A stretch of 64,000 bases of DNA, taken from the NCBI RefSeq assembly GCF_023231945.1, contig NZ_JAJLJH010000010.1, positions 1 to 64,000 of the forward strand, given 5' to 3'. The notes beneath the pieces are model-generated. The model was not told where the DNA came from. It worked only from the letters and a program-made list of their open reading frames with translations, and ran no database searches. The position numbers were made by a program, and so were the translations under genes. The DNA is from Scleromatobacter humisilvae (GTDB taxonomy: Bacteria; Pseudomonadota; Gammaproteobacteria; Burkholderiales; Burkholderiaceae_C). Positions 28,250-37,288 of the stretch are shown in pieces (position 1 is the first letter of the stretch; every line of letters starts with the position of its first letter).

Positions 28250-28644
28250 GCGGCCTCGCGCGCGAGCCGCGCGTCGAGTTCCTCCGCGAGCGCCTTCATC
28301 ACGTGGCGCGCGCTCGACTCGTTGGTGGCGCAGACCACGTCGTGGACGTCGCACGCGCGCACCAGGGCGTTGATGTCGGGCTCGTGCGGCTGCGGCGTCA
28401 TCGGGTCGCGCAGGAAGATCACCGCGTCGACCCGGCCTTCGGCCAGGCGCGCGCCGATCTGCAGGTCGCCGCCCAGCGGGCCGCTCAGAAGCCGCTCCAC
28501 CTCGATGCCGGCCTCGGCGATCAGGCGCGAGCCCGTGGTGCCGGTGGCCATCACGTGGCAACGCGATAGAAACGGCGCGAAGTCCCGCGCCAGCGTGACC
28601 ATCAGGTCCTTCTTGGCGTCGTGCGCGATCAGGGCGATGTGCAT
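28237..28644 (-). CDS. mgsA: Methylglyoxal synthase
   Basis: MgsA converts dihydroxyacetone phosphate to methylglyoxal and phosphate, a bypass of lower glycolysis used when phosphate is short. The 135-residue product keeps the active-site residues of the E. coli enzyme with constant offset: H8, D60 (GGDLQIG), D80, H87 and D90, plus the phosphate loop ATGTTGSR (33-40). Length is slightly shorter than E. coli MgsA because the N-terminal extension is missing. It runs convergent with the outer-membrane protein gene. Confidence 0.93.
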   Translation of the reverse strand: MHIALIAHDAKKDLMVTLARDFAPFLSRCHVMATGTTGSRLIAEAGIEVERLLSGPLGGDLQIGARLAEGRVDAVIFLRDPMTPQPHEPDINALVRACDVHDVVCATNESSARHVMKALAEELDARLAREAAQKR

Positions 28645-28761
28645 CGCGCGATCATAAGCACCGCGGGTTACGGCGTCCCATCAATCGCATGCCCCATCAC
28701 GAGGCGTGGAATCGCCGGACGCGGCCGCCACTCGCAACAAAACGTATACGGCACAAACGAC

Positions 28762-28786
28762 AAAGCGTGGGTCGAGCCCACGCTTT
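28762..28786 (-). terminator. Perfect hairpin, probable terminator of the KGG gene
   Basis: A perfect 10-bp stem (AAAGCGTGGG / CCCACGCTTT) with a five-base loop lies 63 bases downstream of the KGG-protein stop, read on the minus strand. On that strand it is followed by a T-rich but not pure T stretch (TGTCGTTTGTG). It separates this gene from mgsA, also on the minus strand. Confidence 0.6.
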
Positions 28787-28848
28787 GCGGTAGCGTTTGC
28801 AGCAAACCAGGCCGGCGAGCCCGCGGGTCGCGGGCCGCCGGGCCGGGA

Positions 28849-29142
28849 TCAGCTCAGGGACGAGTCGCCCTTGGGCGAGGTGTTGGCGGCGTTCGCGGCG
28901 TTGCGCGACGCGTTGTTGGCGTGGCGCTTGGAGCCGGCCGCACGCGCCTCTTCCGACGTGAACTGGTGCGCATTGCCGCTGGCATGCGCCGCGCGGCCAC
29001 CCTGGCTGGCGATCTCGCGCTGGCGCTCGCGATCCATGCCGGCGAAACCGCGACCGCCGCTCGGCTGGCCACCCTGCTGGCCTTGTGCGCCAGCCTGGTT
29101 TTGCTGGTCATGACGGCCGGTTTGATCGTGTTGGGAAGTCAT
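28849..29142 (-). CDS. KGG-type stress-induced hydrophilic protein
   Basis: The 97-residue protein is very hydrophilic and Gln/Gly/Ala-rich. It has the KGG/con-10-like repeat region GFAGMDRERQREIASQGGRA followed by AHQFTSEEARAAGSKR, typical of small general-stress or desiccation proteins such as GsiB/YciG relatives. I start at the ATG at 29142, preceded by GGAG; the upstream frame is unconserved. It has its own upstream region (29143-29384, no other feature seen) and a hairpin terminator. Confidence 0.8.
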   Translation of the reverse strand: MTSQHDQTGRHDQQNQAGAQGQQGGQPSGGRGFAGMDRERQREIASQGGRAAHASGNAHQFTSEEARAAGSKRHANNASRNAANAANTSPKGDSSLS

Positions 29143-29384
29143 TGCTGGTACTCCGAAAGGTTTGGTCCGCCGCCCCATGCGACAGGATTTATCGGACCCG
29201 TTAGCGCCAGGAGCACCCAGGTCACGCCCGACAGGGGCAACGCACATACCTCCCCCGGGCACTTCCCCCTAAGGTCGAGCTGCAAACCCGCTTGAAATGG
29301 ACGCAACGCACCATCGCGGCGCATTTCTCGCGACACCGCGCGGTGCCGGCCACACACTCGCGAAGCGGCCGTCTTTGCCGAAAA

Positions 29385-30257
29385 TCAGCCGGCCAGCGGC
29401 GGCCCGAAGCGCACGTCGGGCTTGGGCGCGCGGGCGTAGAGCCCCTGCACGCGCGGGATGTTGGCCGCGATCACGCGCAGCCGGTCCGGATTGGACGGAT
29501 GATCCGACAGGAAGGCGGGCGGCGCGCCGCGGCTGGCCGCTTCCATCTTGCGCCACAGCGAGATCGCCGCCTGCGGCTGGTAGCCCGCGCGCGCCGCGAG
29601 CTCCAGGCCGATCAGGTCGGCCTCGGTCTCGTCGTCGCGGCTGTACTTGAGCGACAGCAACTGCCCGCCCATGCCAGCCACCTGGCGGCTCGCGTTGCTC
29701 CATCCGAACAGGCCCGCCAGCAGCGCGATCGTGCCCTGCGTGGCCACTTGCTTGCCGATCTGCGCGCGGCCGTGCTCGCGCAGCGCGTGGGTCATCTCGT
29801 GGCCCATCACCATCGCGACCTCGTCGTCGGACAGCTGCAGCTTGCTCAGGATGCCCCAGTAGAACGCGATCTTGCCGCCCGGCATGCAGAACGCGTTGAC
29901 CTGCGGCGAGTTGATCAGGTTGACCTCCCACTGCCAGCCGATCGCGCGCTCGTTCCACATGCCGGCGAACGGCCGCAGGCGCGTCGAGATCATCACGAGC
30001 CGGCGCAGCTGCACGTTCTCGGGCGTGGCCAGGCGATGTTCGGCGCGCGCCTGCGCCAGCATGTCGCGATAGCCACGCGCGGCCTCGGCCTCGATCTGGG
30101 CGGCCGGCACCAGCGACTCGAAGTTCGAGCGCGGGCCGACCTGCACGCCCTCGCGCTGCGCCAGGGCGGCCGTGGCGGGCAGCACCAGCAGCGCGCCGGC
30201 GGCGGCCGTCGTGAGCAGCCGGCGGCGGCCGGCGTCGATGGGGGGAGGCGTGTTCAA
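29385..30257 (-). CDS. Exported M48-family metalloprotease
   Basis: The 290-residue protein has a Tat-like signal (GRRRLLTTAAA, cleavage near ALAQ, about 1-34) and an M48 zinc-peptidase domain with HEMTH (H153, E154, H157) and the third ligand in ETEADLIG (about E212). BepA/LoiP-type periplasmic proteases with this layout degrade or help assemble outer-membrane proteins. There is no TPR region, so it is closer to LoiP. It is preceded on the same strand by an AmpG-like permease gene after 58 bases. Confidence 0.9.
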   Translation of the reverse strand: MNTPPPIDAGRRRLLTTAAAGALLVLPATAALAQREGVQVGPRSNFESLVPAAQIEAEAARGYRDMLAQARAEHRLATPENVQLRRLVMISTRLRPFAGMWNERAIGWQWEVNLINSPQVNAFCMPGGKIAFYWGILSKLQLSDDEVAMVMGHEMTHALREHGRAQIGKQVATQGTIALLAGLFGWSNASRQVAGMGGQLLSLKYSRDDETEADLIGLELAARAGYQPQAAISLWRKMEAASRGAPPAFLSDHPSNPDRLRVIAANIPRVQGLYARAPKPDVRFGPPLAG

Positions 30258-30315
30258 GGTCGGAGGGGACGGTTCGCTCTCGCAGATGACTGCGATCCCG
30301 CGCGATTCAAGAGGT

Positions 30316-31893
30316 TCAGCGGCGCGCGTCCAGCGCGTCGATCGGTTTCCACAAGGCCTTGAGCCACACCAGGGACGGCACGCCCATCGCGATGGCCACC
30401 AGGAAGAACGCCGGCCAGCCGATCGCCTCGGCCAGCACGCCCGCCAGCGGGCCGATCCAGACGCGGCCGACCGACTGGAACGCCGACAGCAGCGCGAACT
30501 GCGTGGCGCTGAAGCGCTGGTTGGTCAGGCTCATGAGGAACGCGAGGAAGGCCGCGGTGCCCATGCCGCTGGCCAGGTTCTCACTGGCCACTGCCATCAG
30601 CAGGCCGCCGTCCACCAGCGTCGGATGCACCAGCTTGACGAAGCCGAAGTCGAACGCGGGGATCGTCAACCCCGGCAGCTGGCCCTTGCCGTGCACCGCG
30701 AGCCACCAGAACGCGAGGCTGCTGGACATCTGCAGCAGCCCGAACAGCAGCAGCGACCACACCAGCCGCAGCCGCAGCATGATCAGGCCGCCCAGCAGCG
30801 CGCCGAACACCGTCAGCAGCAGGCCGATCAGCTTGTTGACGACGCCGACCTCCGCCGGCCCGAACGCCATGCCCTTGAGCAGGAAGGGCGTGAGCAGCGA
30901 CAGCTGGAACGCGTCGGTCAGCTTGTAGAACACGATGAAGCCGAGAAAGCTCCAGGCGCGCGGCTGGCTGAAGTAGGACTCGAGGCCGGACAGCAGCGTC
31001 TCGAAGCGGGCACGCCGGGCCGCGAAGCCGGCCAGCGGCAGCGTCACCGCGAGCCCGAGCAGCAGCGCGAGCAGGTCGATCCACTTGGCCTGCAGCGAGC
31101 CCTTGGCCACGGCGTCGCCGAACCAGGGCGACAGCAGCCAGCCGGCGATCGCGCCGCCGAAGCGCTGCGTCAGCCAGACGCCCACGCCCACGGCCACCAG
31201 CACCGCGAGGAAGCCGACGAGGTCCTGCCGGATCGGCCCGCGCGACGCGTCGCGCACGCGCGCGGGCGGTTGCGCGAGGCGCGGCAGCGCCAACGCGGAG
31301 AAGACGGCGAGCCCGGCCATGATCGCTGCCATCAGCCGGTAGACGGCGGGCCAGGTCATGCCGATGCCGTCGACGCTGTCCGTCCAGATCAGGGCGACGC
31401 CGCCGGACAGGATCATCGCGAGGCGATAGCCCATCACCGCCAGCGACGCGCCGATGCCGCGCTCGCGCGCGGGCAGCAGGTCGACGCGGTAAGCATCGAC
31501 GACGATGTCCTGCGACGCGCTGACGAACGCTACGCCCACGCCGAGTGCGGCGAACAGCGGCAGCGCGACTTTCGGCGAGATGTCGGCCAGCACGAACAGC
31601 GCGAGCGCCAGCAGCGCCTGCGTGAAGACGATCCAGCCGCGCCGGCGTCCGAGCAGCGGCAGGTCGACGCGATCCATCAGCGGCGCCCACAGGAACTTGA
31701 ACGTGTACGGGATGCCGATCAGCGTGAGGAAGCCGATCGCCGCGAAGTCGAGCCCGTCCATCGTGAGCCAGGCCTGCATCGCCAGGCCGGTCAGCGCGAG
31801 CGGCAGGCCGGAGGCGAAGCCGAGCACGAGGACGGCAAAGGCGCGGTGGAGCGCGGCCAGCGGGCTCGCGCCGGTCGGTTCGGGGGCGGTCAT
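30316..31893 (-). CDS. AmpG-like muropeptide permease (major facilitator)
   Basis: The 525-residue protein has about 14 membrane segments. It has the AmpG-type start (VLVLGFASGLPLALTG), FLWAPLMDR and FVSASQDIVVDAYRVD, typical of permeases that import anhydro-muropeptides for cell-wall recycling. No beta-lactamase gene is near. The gene lies 42 bases downstream of a secreted TPR-protein gene and upstream of an M48 protease gene, all on the minus strand, so envelope maintenance is a plausible shared theme. Confidence 0.85.
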   Translation of the reverse strand: MTAPEPTGASPLAALHRAFAVLVLGFASGLPLALTGLAMQAWLTMDGLDFAAIGFLTLIGIPYTFKFLWAPLMDRVDLPLLGRRRGWIVFTQALLALALFVLADISPKVALPLFAALGVGVAFVSASQDIVVDAYRVDLLPARERGIGASLAVMGYRLAMILSGGVALIWTDSVDGIGMTWPAVYRLMAAIMAGLAVFSALALPRLAQPPARVRDASRGPIRQDLVGFLAVLVAVGVGVWLTQRFGGAIAGWLLSPWFGDAVAKGSLQAKWIDLLALLLGLAVTLPLAGFAARRARFETLLSGLESYFSQPRAWSFLGFIVFYKLTDAFQLSLLTPFLLKGMAFGPAEVGVVNKLIGLLLTVFGALLGGLIMLRLRLVWSLLLFGLLQMSSSLAFWWLAVHGKGQLPGLTIPAFDFGFVKLVHPTLVDGGLLMAVASENLASGMGTAAFLAFLMSLTNQRFSATQFALLSAFQSVGRVWIGPLAGVLAEAIGWPAFFLVAIAMGVPSLVWLKALWKPIDALDARR

Positions 31894-31935
31894 CGGGCTA
31901 TTGTCGTCGGAGCGGTCCGCAGGTCGCGGCGACGT

Positions 31936-33393
31936 TCAATGCGCCGCCACCTTGGCGGCGAGCTGGCGCTGCTCCACGTCGACGGCGTCGGCTTCGTCGT
32001 ACGTCGCCGGGCAGACGGCGGCCGCCTCCTCGAGCAGGTGGCCCGCGGCCCCGTCCTGGCCGCGGGCCAGGCGCAGTTCCGCGCTGTAGTAGTCCGCTTC
32101 GCATCGCTGGCCCTTGCGCAGCCGGTCGGTCGGCGCGGCGTCCGCTTCGGCCAGCGCAGCCTCGAGCGTCGATTGGCCCTGCATGAGCGTGACCAGCGTG
32201 TCGACCCACGCATGCGGTGCGTGCGCCGGCACGAGCCGGGCGAGCTCGGCGCCCGCGGCTGCCTCATCCGCCGGACGCGCCCGCATTCGCACGACGAACA
32301 GCCGGAGCGAGGCGTAGGGGCTGGCGCCCGGCTCGACGGCTCGCTCGCGATAGGCGTCGACCAGTTGCGCGAACGGGCCGTCGTCCCGCTGCAGGCGCGC
32401 GAGCCTGACTGCTATCAGAAAGTCGGGGTCGATGGCCAGCGCGCGCTTGTACTCGCTGATGGCACCGGCGATGTCGTGCTTGTGCTCGAGGACGTCGGCG
32501 AGCGTGCTGTGCCCGTCGGCGATGCTGGCTTTCGAGACGCTGGTCTCGATGGCCCGGTTCGCGTCGGCGAAGGCCTGGTCCAGTTGGCCCAGCGACACTT
32601 CCGCGCCCGCTCGCCAGTTCCATCCGGCCGAATAGTCCGGCGCCAAGCGCACCACGGCATCGAACTGCGCCCGCGCACGCTCGAACTCGTGTACCTCGAT
32701 CAGCATCTGGCCGTATTGCAGATGCGTGGGCACGTCGTCCGGCGCGAACTGCAGCGCGCGGTCGAAGTCCTTCTCCGCGCGGTCGTACTGGCGCTGCTCC
32801 TGGTAGATCGTCGCTCGCCGGAAATAGCCGATGCCCTGCGTGGGATCGAGTTGCAATGCGCGGTCCAGATCGGCCAGCGCGGCCGCCACCTGACCGTGAT
32901 CGGCGTGGTATCGCGCCCAGCCACGATCGAACAAGGCGTCGGAGTCCGTGGGGTCGATGTCGAGCGCCTCGCTGGCCGCAACGATCGCCTCGGCCGGCCG
33001 CCGCACCTGGATCAGCGCCCCGGCACGAATGACCAGCGCGATCTCGCGCAATCGGCGATCGAACGTGGAATCGGCGAGCAAAGGTTCGCTGTCCGCGAGC
33101 ATCGCGGGAAAGTCCGCCAGCTGATCGTCCGCCTGCAGGCGCAGGAAGCGCGCGCCGATGGCCGTGGGATGCCCTGCCAGGATGACATCCAGGCGCCGGC
33201 GCTTTTCGTCCAGCGACTGGCCGTTGAAATCCTTCAGTTCCTCCGCGCTCATGCCGGTGTCCCCCAAGGGCACCCGATCGTCCGCAGGATCCGGCTGCCC
33301 GGCCTGCAGGTCGGCGGCCCCAGACGGGCCGCTCGCGGCCAGCACCGCGGCCAGCAGCCAGGCTCCCCAAGCCGAAGTGCGGCGAGTTCTCAT
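31936..33393 (-). CDS. Secreted TPR-repeat protein, copy A (485 residues)
   Basis: This 485-residue protein has a signal peptide (about 1-27) and a solenoid of TPR repeats (about 100-330, e.g. ALADLDRALQLDPTQGIGYF). The C-terminal part holds two cysteines shared with copy B (GQRCEADYY and AVCPATY), probably a disulfide in the periplasm. Copy B at 34379-35836 has exactly the same length and clear similarity throughout (e.g. RFLRLQADD, LADFP.MLADSE). A slipin gene sits between them. The 35 bases from the start codon upstream are nearly identical to those of copy B. Function unknown; a scaffold or chaperone for envelope proteins is a guess. Confidence 0.8.
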   Translation of the reverse strand: MRTRRTSAWGAWLLAAVLAASGPSGAADLQAGQPDPADDRVPLGDTGMSAEELKDFNGQSLDEKRRRLDVILAGHPTAIGARFLRLQADDQLADFPAMLADSEPLLADSTFDRRLREIALVIRAGALIQVRRPAEAIVAASEALDIDPTDSDALFDRGWARYHADHGQVAAALADLDRALQLDPTQGIGYFRRATIYQEQRQYDRAEKDFDRALQFAPDDVPTHLQYGQMLIEVHEFERARAQFDAVVRLAPDYSAGWNWRAGAEVSLGQLDQAFADANRAIETSVSKASIADGHSTLADVLEHKHDIAGAISEYKRALAIDPDFLIAVRLARLQRDDGPFAQLVDAYRERAVEPGASPYASLRLFVVRMRARPADEAAAGAELARLVPAHAPHAWVDTLVTLMQGQSTLEAALAEADAAPTDRLRKGQRCEADYYSAELRLARGQDGAAGHLLEEAAAVCPATYDEADAVDVEQRQLAAKVAAH

Positions 33394-33425
33394 GATGTCC
33401 TCCCGAGACGGATCGTCGTCCGACC
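33391..33425 (-). promoter_or_regulatory. Conserved leader of TPR copy A
   Basis: The 35 bases from the start codon upstream (on the minus strand, including a GGGAGGAC ribosome site) match those of TPR copy B (35834-35868) with only two differences. This is more conserved than the proteins themselves. It is likely a shared 5' leader, possibly a translational control site. Confidence 0.5.
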
Positions 33426-33528
33426 AGGCATTGTCGTCGTCGCGATCGCCGCACGTTCCTTATGCGTTTCATACGCGACCGCGCCAACACTGGAGGCCAA
33501 CCAACCGCAAAGAAATCGAGGTTCGACC

Positions 33529-34308
33529 ATGTTTCCCGTCATCGCTCTCATCCTGGTCGCGCTGCTGTCCGGCCTGCGCATCGCGCAGGAGTACCAGCGC
33601 GGCGTCATCCTGCGCCTCGGCCGCTACGTCGGCCTGCGCGGGCCCGGCCTGTACTGGATCATTCCCTTCGGCATCGAGCGCGCGACGACGATCGACGTCC
33701 GCACGCTGACCGTCTCGGCCGAGCAGCAGGAGACCATCACGCGCGACAGCGTCACGATCAAGGTCAACGCCGTGCTGTGGTACCGCATCGTCGACGCGGC
33801 GCGCTCGGTGATCGAGGTCGCGGACGCGCACGCCGCCGTCTACCAGCTCGCGCTGACCGGCCTGCGCAACATCATCGGCCAGCACGACCTCGACGAAGTG
33901 CTGCAGCAGCGCGACAAGATCAACGAGTTGCTTCGCGACAGCATCGCCGCCTCCACCGAAGTCTGGGGACTCGAGGTCCAGCGCTTCGAGATGAAGGACG
34001 TCGAGCTCCCCGCCGCGATGCAGCAGGTGATGGCGATGCAGGCCGAGGCGATCCGCGAGAAGCGCGCGCGCCTGATCAAGGCGGAAGCCGAGTCCGAGGC
34101 ATCGATCAAGCTGTCCGCGGCCGCCGCGCAGATGATGCAGAACCCGGCGGCGCTGGAGCTGCGGCGCATGCAGATGATCTCCGAGGTCGGTGCGGAGAAC
34201 AACAGCACCACCGTGCTGATGATTCCGTCGGACTTCGTGTCGCTGGCGCAGACGTTGAACCAGGTGCTCGGCCAGCAGGGGCGGGGCTCGACGTCGGCTG
34301 CAGCCTGA
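33529..34308 (+). CDS. Slipin (SPFH/band-7 stomatin-like membrane protein)
   Basis: The 259-residue protein has an N-terminal membrane segment (about 1-18), an SPFH domain (about 19-180, with EYQRGVILRLGRYVG and GPGLYWIIPF) and a coiled C-terminal part (about 185-240). Slipins form oligomeric rings in membrane microdomains and usually regulate membrane proteases, often with an NfeD partner encoded next door. No NfeD gene is here. I start it at 33529; the open frame runs back thousands of bases without similarity. It lies between the two secreted TPR paralogues, divergent from copy A and convergent with copy B. Confidence 0.93.
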   Translation: MFPVIALILVALLSGLRIAQEYQRGVILRLGRYVGLRGPGLYWIIPFGIERATTIDVRTLTVSAEQQETITRDSVTIKVNAVLWYRIVDAARSVIEVADAHAAVYQLALTGLRNIIGQHDLDEVLQQRDKINELLRDSIAASTEVWGLEVQRFEMKDVELPAAMQQVMAMQAEAIREKRARLIKAEAESEASIKLSAAAAQMMQNPAALELRRMQMISEVGAENNSTTVLMIPSDFVSLAQTLNQVLGQQGRGSTSAAA

Positions 34309-34378
34309 TCGCCAGCCCGATCGGACGGTGAATCGTCGCGGCGTCCTGCGCGCGATCAGCCGGCCGAGTCTCGTGCGC

Positions 34379-35836
34379 TCAGTGCGACGGCGACTGCGCG
34401 GCGAGCCGCTGCCGCTCCGCGGCCACTGCCTGAGCCTCGATGTACGTCGAAGGGCAGACCGAGTGCGCCTCCTCGAGCAGGCCGCTCGCCGCCTCGCGCT
34501 GCCCGTGCAACAGCAGTCGTTCCGCGGCGAAGTAGTCGGCCTCGCATCGGTGCCCTGCCCGCAGGCGGTCCGTGTCCGCCGCATCGGCCTCGACCAGCGT
34601 CGCGGCCAGCGTGGTTCGTCCCAGCACCAGGTCGACCAACGTGTCACCCCACTCGTGCGGCTGATGCGGCGTGGCCAGCGATGCGAGTTCGGCGGTCGCC
34701 GCGGCTTCGGCGGCGGGATCGACATGCACTTGCAGGATGAACAGATAGAGCAGCGTGTACGGATTGGAATCCGGCCACGTCACCTGCCCGCGGAATGTCT
34801 GGATGGCTTGCGGCAGTTGGCCGGAAAACCATTGCATTTGTCCCACGCTTTTTGCGATCCTGTGATCGTCGGTGAACGCCAGCACGCTCTGGAATTCGCG
34901 GGCTGCACCGGCGAAGTCCGACTTCTTCCATAGTGCCGTCGCCAGGTACGAGTGCGCGTTGGCCAGGTCGCTGTCGGTGCCGCCCAACGCCATGGCCTCG
35001 CGGGCGTCGGCCACCACGTCGTCGAAGCGCTTGAGCACGAGGTGCGCGTGCTCGCGCCCGACCCACGCTGACGGATCGCCCGGCCGCAGGCGCAGGGCGA
35101 CCTCGAACTGGGCCAGCGCGGCCTCGGGGGCACCGCGCTCGATCAACAGCACGCCATATTCCCGCCGTGCGGGCTCGTCCTCCGGCACGAGTTGCACGGC
35201 CCGCTCGTAGTCCTGGGCGGCGCGATCCAGGGCGCCGCGCGACGCCAGAACGACCGCGCGCCGGTAGCGTCCGACGCCCTCGTCGGGCTCGAGCTGCAAC
35301 GCGCGGTCCAGGTCCGCGAGGGCGTCGTCCGTCCGGTCTTGATCCACCTGGTAGCGCGCCCAGCCGCGCGCGAACCAGGCATTCGAATCCGTTGGGACGA
35401 TCTCGATCGCCTGGCTGGCCAGCGGGATCGCCTCAGCCGCTCGCTGCGCCTGGATCAAGGCCTCGGCACGCGTGACCAGCACGATCTTGCGCAGCCGACG
35501 GTCGATCGCGGAATCCGCCAGGACAAGCTCGCTGTCCGCGAGCATGCCCGGAAAATCCGCCAAAGCGTCGTCCGCCTGCAAGCGCAGAAAGCGCACGCCG
35601 GTGGCCTGGGGCCGCAGCGCCAGGATGGCGTCGGCGCGTCGGCGGCGTTCGGCGGGAGGCTGGCGCTGGAACTCGTCGAGTTCGTCCGGCCGCATGCCGG
35701 TGTCGTCCAGGACCACGACATCGGCGCGCAGAGCCGGCACCCCGGCCTGCAGGTCGACGGCCCACGACGATCCGCTCGCGGCCAGCAGCGCCACCAGCAG
35801 CCAGGCTCTCCAGGCCCATGCGTGGCGAGTCTTCAT
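34379..35836 (-). CDS. Secreted TPR-repeat protein, copy B (485 residues)
   Basis: Paralogue of the protein at 31936-33393 with the same length. It has a signal peptide (about 1-27), N-terminal DDTGMRPDELDEF motif region, TPR solenoid (about 100-330, e.g. ALADLDRALQLEPDEGVGRY) and two conserved C-terminal cysteines (GHRCEADYF, SVCPSTY). By eye it keeps roughly half its residues relative to copy A, so the duplication is old or divergence fast. I choose the ATG at 35836 by alignment with copy A. The stop lies 70 bases from the end of the convergent slipin gene. Function unknown. Confidence 0.8.
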   Translation of the reverse strand: MKTRHAWAWRAWLLVALLAASGSSWAVDLQAGVPALRADVVVLDDTGMRPDELDEFQRQPPAERRRRADAILALRPQATGVRFLRLQADDALADFPGMLADSELVLADSAIDRRLRKIVLVTRAEALIQAQRAAEAIPLASQAIEIVPTDSNAWFARGWARYQVDQDRTDDALADLDRALQLEPDEGVGRYRRAVVLASRGALDRAAQDYERAVQLVPEDEPARREYGVLLIERGAPEAALAQFEVALRLRPGDPSAWVGREHAHLVLKRFDDVVADAREAMALGGTDSDLANAHSYLATALWKKSDFAGAAREFQSVLAFTDDHRIAKSVGQMQWFSGQLPQAIQTFRGQVTWPDSNPYTLLYLFILQVHVDPAAEAAATAELASLATPHQPHEWGDTLVDLVLGRTTLAATLVEADAADTDRLRAGHRCEADYFAAERLLLHGQREAASGLLEEAHSVCPSTYIEAQAVAAERQRLAAQSPSH

Positions 35837-35868
35837 GATGTCCTCCCGAGGCGGATCGTCGTCCGCCC
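35834..35868 (-). promoter_or_regulatory. Conserved leader of TPR copy B
   Basis: Counterpart of the element at 33391-33425, with the same ribosome site and spacing to the start codon and two mismatches in 35 bases. The similarity fades beyond 35868, toward the promoter. Confidence 0.5.
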
Positions 35869-36022
35869 GATTGTTGTCAGCGCCATGCGCGCGACGGCCA
35901 TGTTGCCAGACGCGCGCGTCGCCGCAAGGCGCTGCGCCGGCGCGCGCCACCGGGAAAGCCGCCTGTGCGCGCCGCGCGACCGCTGCTAGCCTGATCGACC
36001 ATGCGGCGCATCCGCCGCAAGG

Positions 36023-36412
36023 ATGGCCGCCATGCTCAAGTCGATCCTCGTCGTCGTCGGCAGCTACATGCTGTCGATCGTCCTCGTGTTGTGCAGCGAT
36101 CCGCTGCTGTCGGCGCTCTTCCCCGGCGACTTCGTGCACGGCCGGGTGCCGTCGCAGACAGCGCTCCTGGCCAGCACGGCGCTGTTCATCGCCATCTCGA
36201 TCCTGTGCGCCTGGCTCTGCGCCCGCTTCGCGCCCGCGCCAAAGTCCCGCCATGTGCTGGCGTTCATGATCCTGGGCGAGCTCCTGGGCATCGCCTCGAC
36301 GATCCCGAACTGGAACACCGGCTGGCCGCACTGGTACTGGTTGTCGTGGCTCCTGTCGTGGCCGCTGAGCTGCTTCGTGGGGCTCAGGATCGAGCAGCGT
36401 CGAGGTCGCTGA
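36023..36412 (+). CDS. Hypothetical four-helix membrane protein
   Basis: The 129-residue protein has about four membrane segments (about 8-28, 46-66, 78-95, 105-124) and no motif I recognise. Start codons at 36023 and 36032 (MLKSILVVVGSYML) are both possible. It is divergent from TPR copy B, with about 186 bases between them. The three tryptophans in TGWPHWYWLSWLL are notable but not diagnostic. Confidence 0.55.
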   Translation: MAAMLKSILVVVGSYMLSIVLVLCSDPLLSALFPGDFVHGRVPSQTALLASTALFIAISILCAWLCARFAPAPKSRHVLAFMILGELLGIASTIPNWNTGWPHWYWLSWLLSWPLSCFVGLRIEQRRGR

Positions 36413-36514
36413 GGTGGGCGGCCTGTGCATGCGAATGCCGCCGACGATCGAGGCGCGACGTCGAGAGAGGCCGGGTAGATTGCAGGACCTTCTGTCCGGC
36501 CGACTGGAGACGAT

Positions 36515-36808
36515 ATGAGGCCTAACGCGTCGAACAATACTGCGGCAGTCACAGGCATCGGCGCGACGACAGCCGGCTACCTGCTTGGCCCGCTTGCCGA
36601 CCGACACGACGCGTCCGGCAGCGTTTGCCTCTGCGTCCTGGTGCTGATGATCGCGGTGCCCGCCTACTACTTCGTATTCGGCGTCAAGAAGGAGGACATG
36701 GAGGGAAACTGGATGTTCGAGCCGTCGCTGATCAAGCGCATTGCCTTGTTCCTTGCAGGAGCCATCGCAATGGCGTTCGTGCTCTCGCTCGCGCACCTGC
36801 TTCCATGA
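36515..36808 (+). CDS. Hypothetical small membrane protein
   Basis: The 97-residue protein has two or three membrane segments (about 13-27, 38-55 and 74-95) separated by a charged loop (GVKKEDMEGNW). No family recognised. It follows another small membrane protein gene on the same strand by 102 bases and is followed by a hairpin repeat. Its reality rests on length, start context and hydrophobic pattern only. Confidence 0.45.
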   Translation: MRPNASNNTAAVTGIGATTAGYLLGPLADRHDASGSVCLCVLVLMIAVPAYYFVFGVKKEDMEGNWMFEPSLIKRIALFLAGAIAMAFVLSLAHLLP

Positions 36809-37288
36809 CTGTGGCTAACCATCGGATGGCAGATCCCGGTAGGGCGGGTTGGCCGAAGGCGTAACCCGCCCTGCAAGTACCGCTTGGCGGCAGCCGATTC
36901 ACACGGGCCGATTGCCGCAACGGGTCGCCAGCCGCCGATCGCGACGCGGGAAGCGGTCGCCTCGCCACCCTCCCGGACCCAACGGCCAAGCCGCTCTCGC
37001 CGCCGCGCCGGGATGACCGGTTCAAACGAACGCCAATCGCCCCGCACGCCACTTCGGCGCCGACCTCGGCCGCTGCAGCGTCCTCGCTCCGATCCGCGAA
37101 AGTGCCCCTCGGAGCGCGAAAGTTGGTTCTCGGACGGGATCGATGCCCCAAAAAGGTACGGCGATGGCGCTCGGAGCTCCGTCGACGCCTCCTCGAGCAG
37201 GAAATTTCCCGCTCGGACAGGGCGCAGCGGGGCCGTCAGCAGCCGGCGTGGGTGCCACGCCAGGGAATTCCGCCCCGAGAACCTGCCG
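36809..37288. other. 480-base stretch with no recognisable gene
   Basis: Apart from the hairpin at 36841-36872, I see no gene here. Open frames on both strands are unconserved in look and run into neighbouring genes. The base use at about 37080-37240 (runs such as AAAAAGG, GAAATTTCCC) is less GC-biased than the coding regions around. It could be a decayed gene or a spacer between two convergent transcription units. Confidence 0.5.
36841..36872. repeat. Widespread-type hairpin repeat
   Basis: AGGGCGGGTT and AACCCGCCCT form a perfect 10-bp stem, with a nested GCC-GAA-GGC hairpin in the loop. Elements of this form (GGGCGGGTT...AACCCGCC) are scattered through many proteobacterial genomes as REP-like repeats. 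It lies 33 bases after the stop of the small membrane-protein gene and may also act as a transcript end. Confidence 0.6.

Noticed and set aside
30316-31893. Beta-lactam resistance locus (AmpG with AmpC/AmpR)
   Set aside because: Only an AmpG-like permease is present; no beta-lactamase or AmpR gene lies nearby.
30172-34308. A 1378-codon plus-strand frame across the permease and TPR genes
   Set aside because: Only the slipin part (from 33529) has family similarity; the remainder is an antisense shadow rich in Arg, Gln and His.
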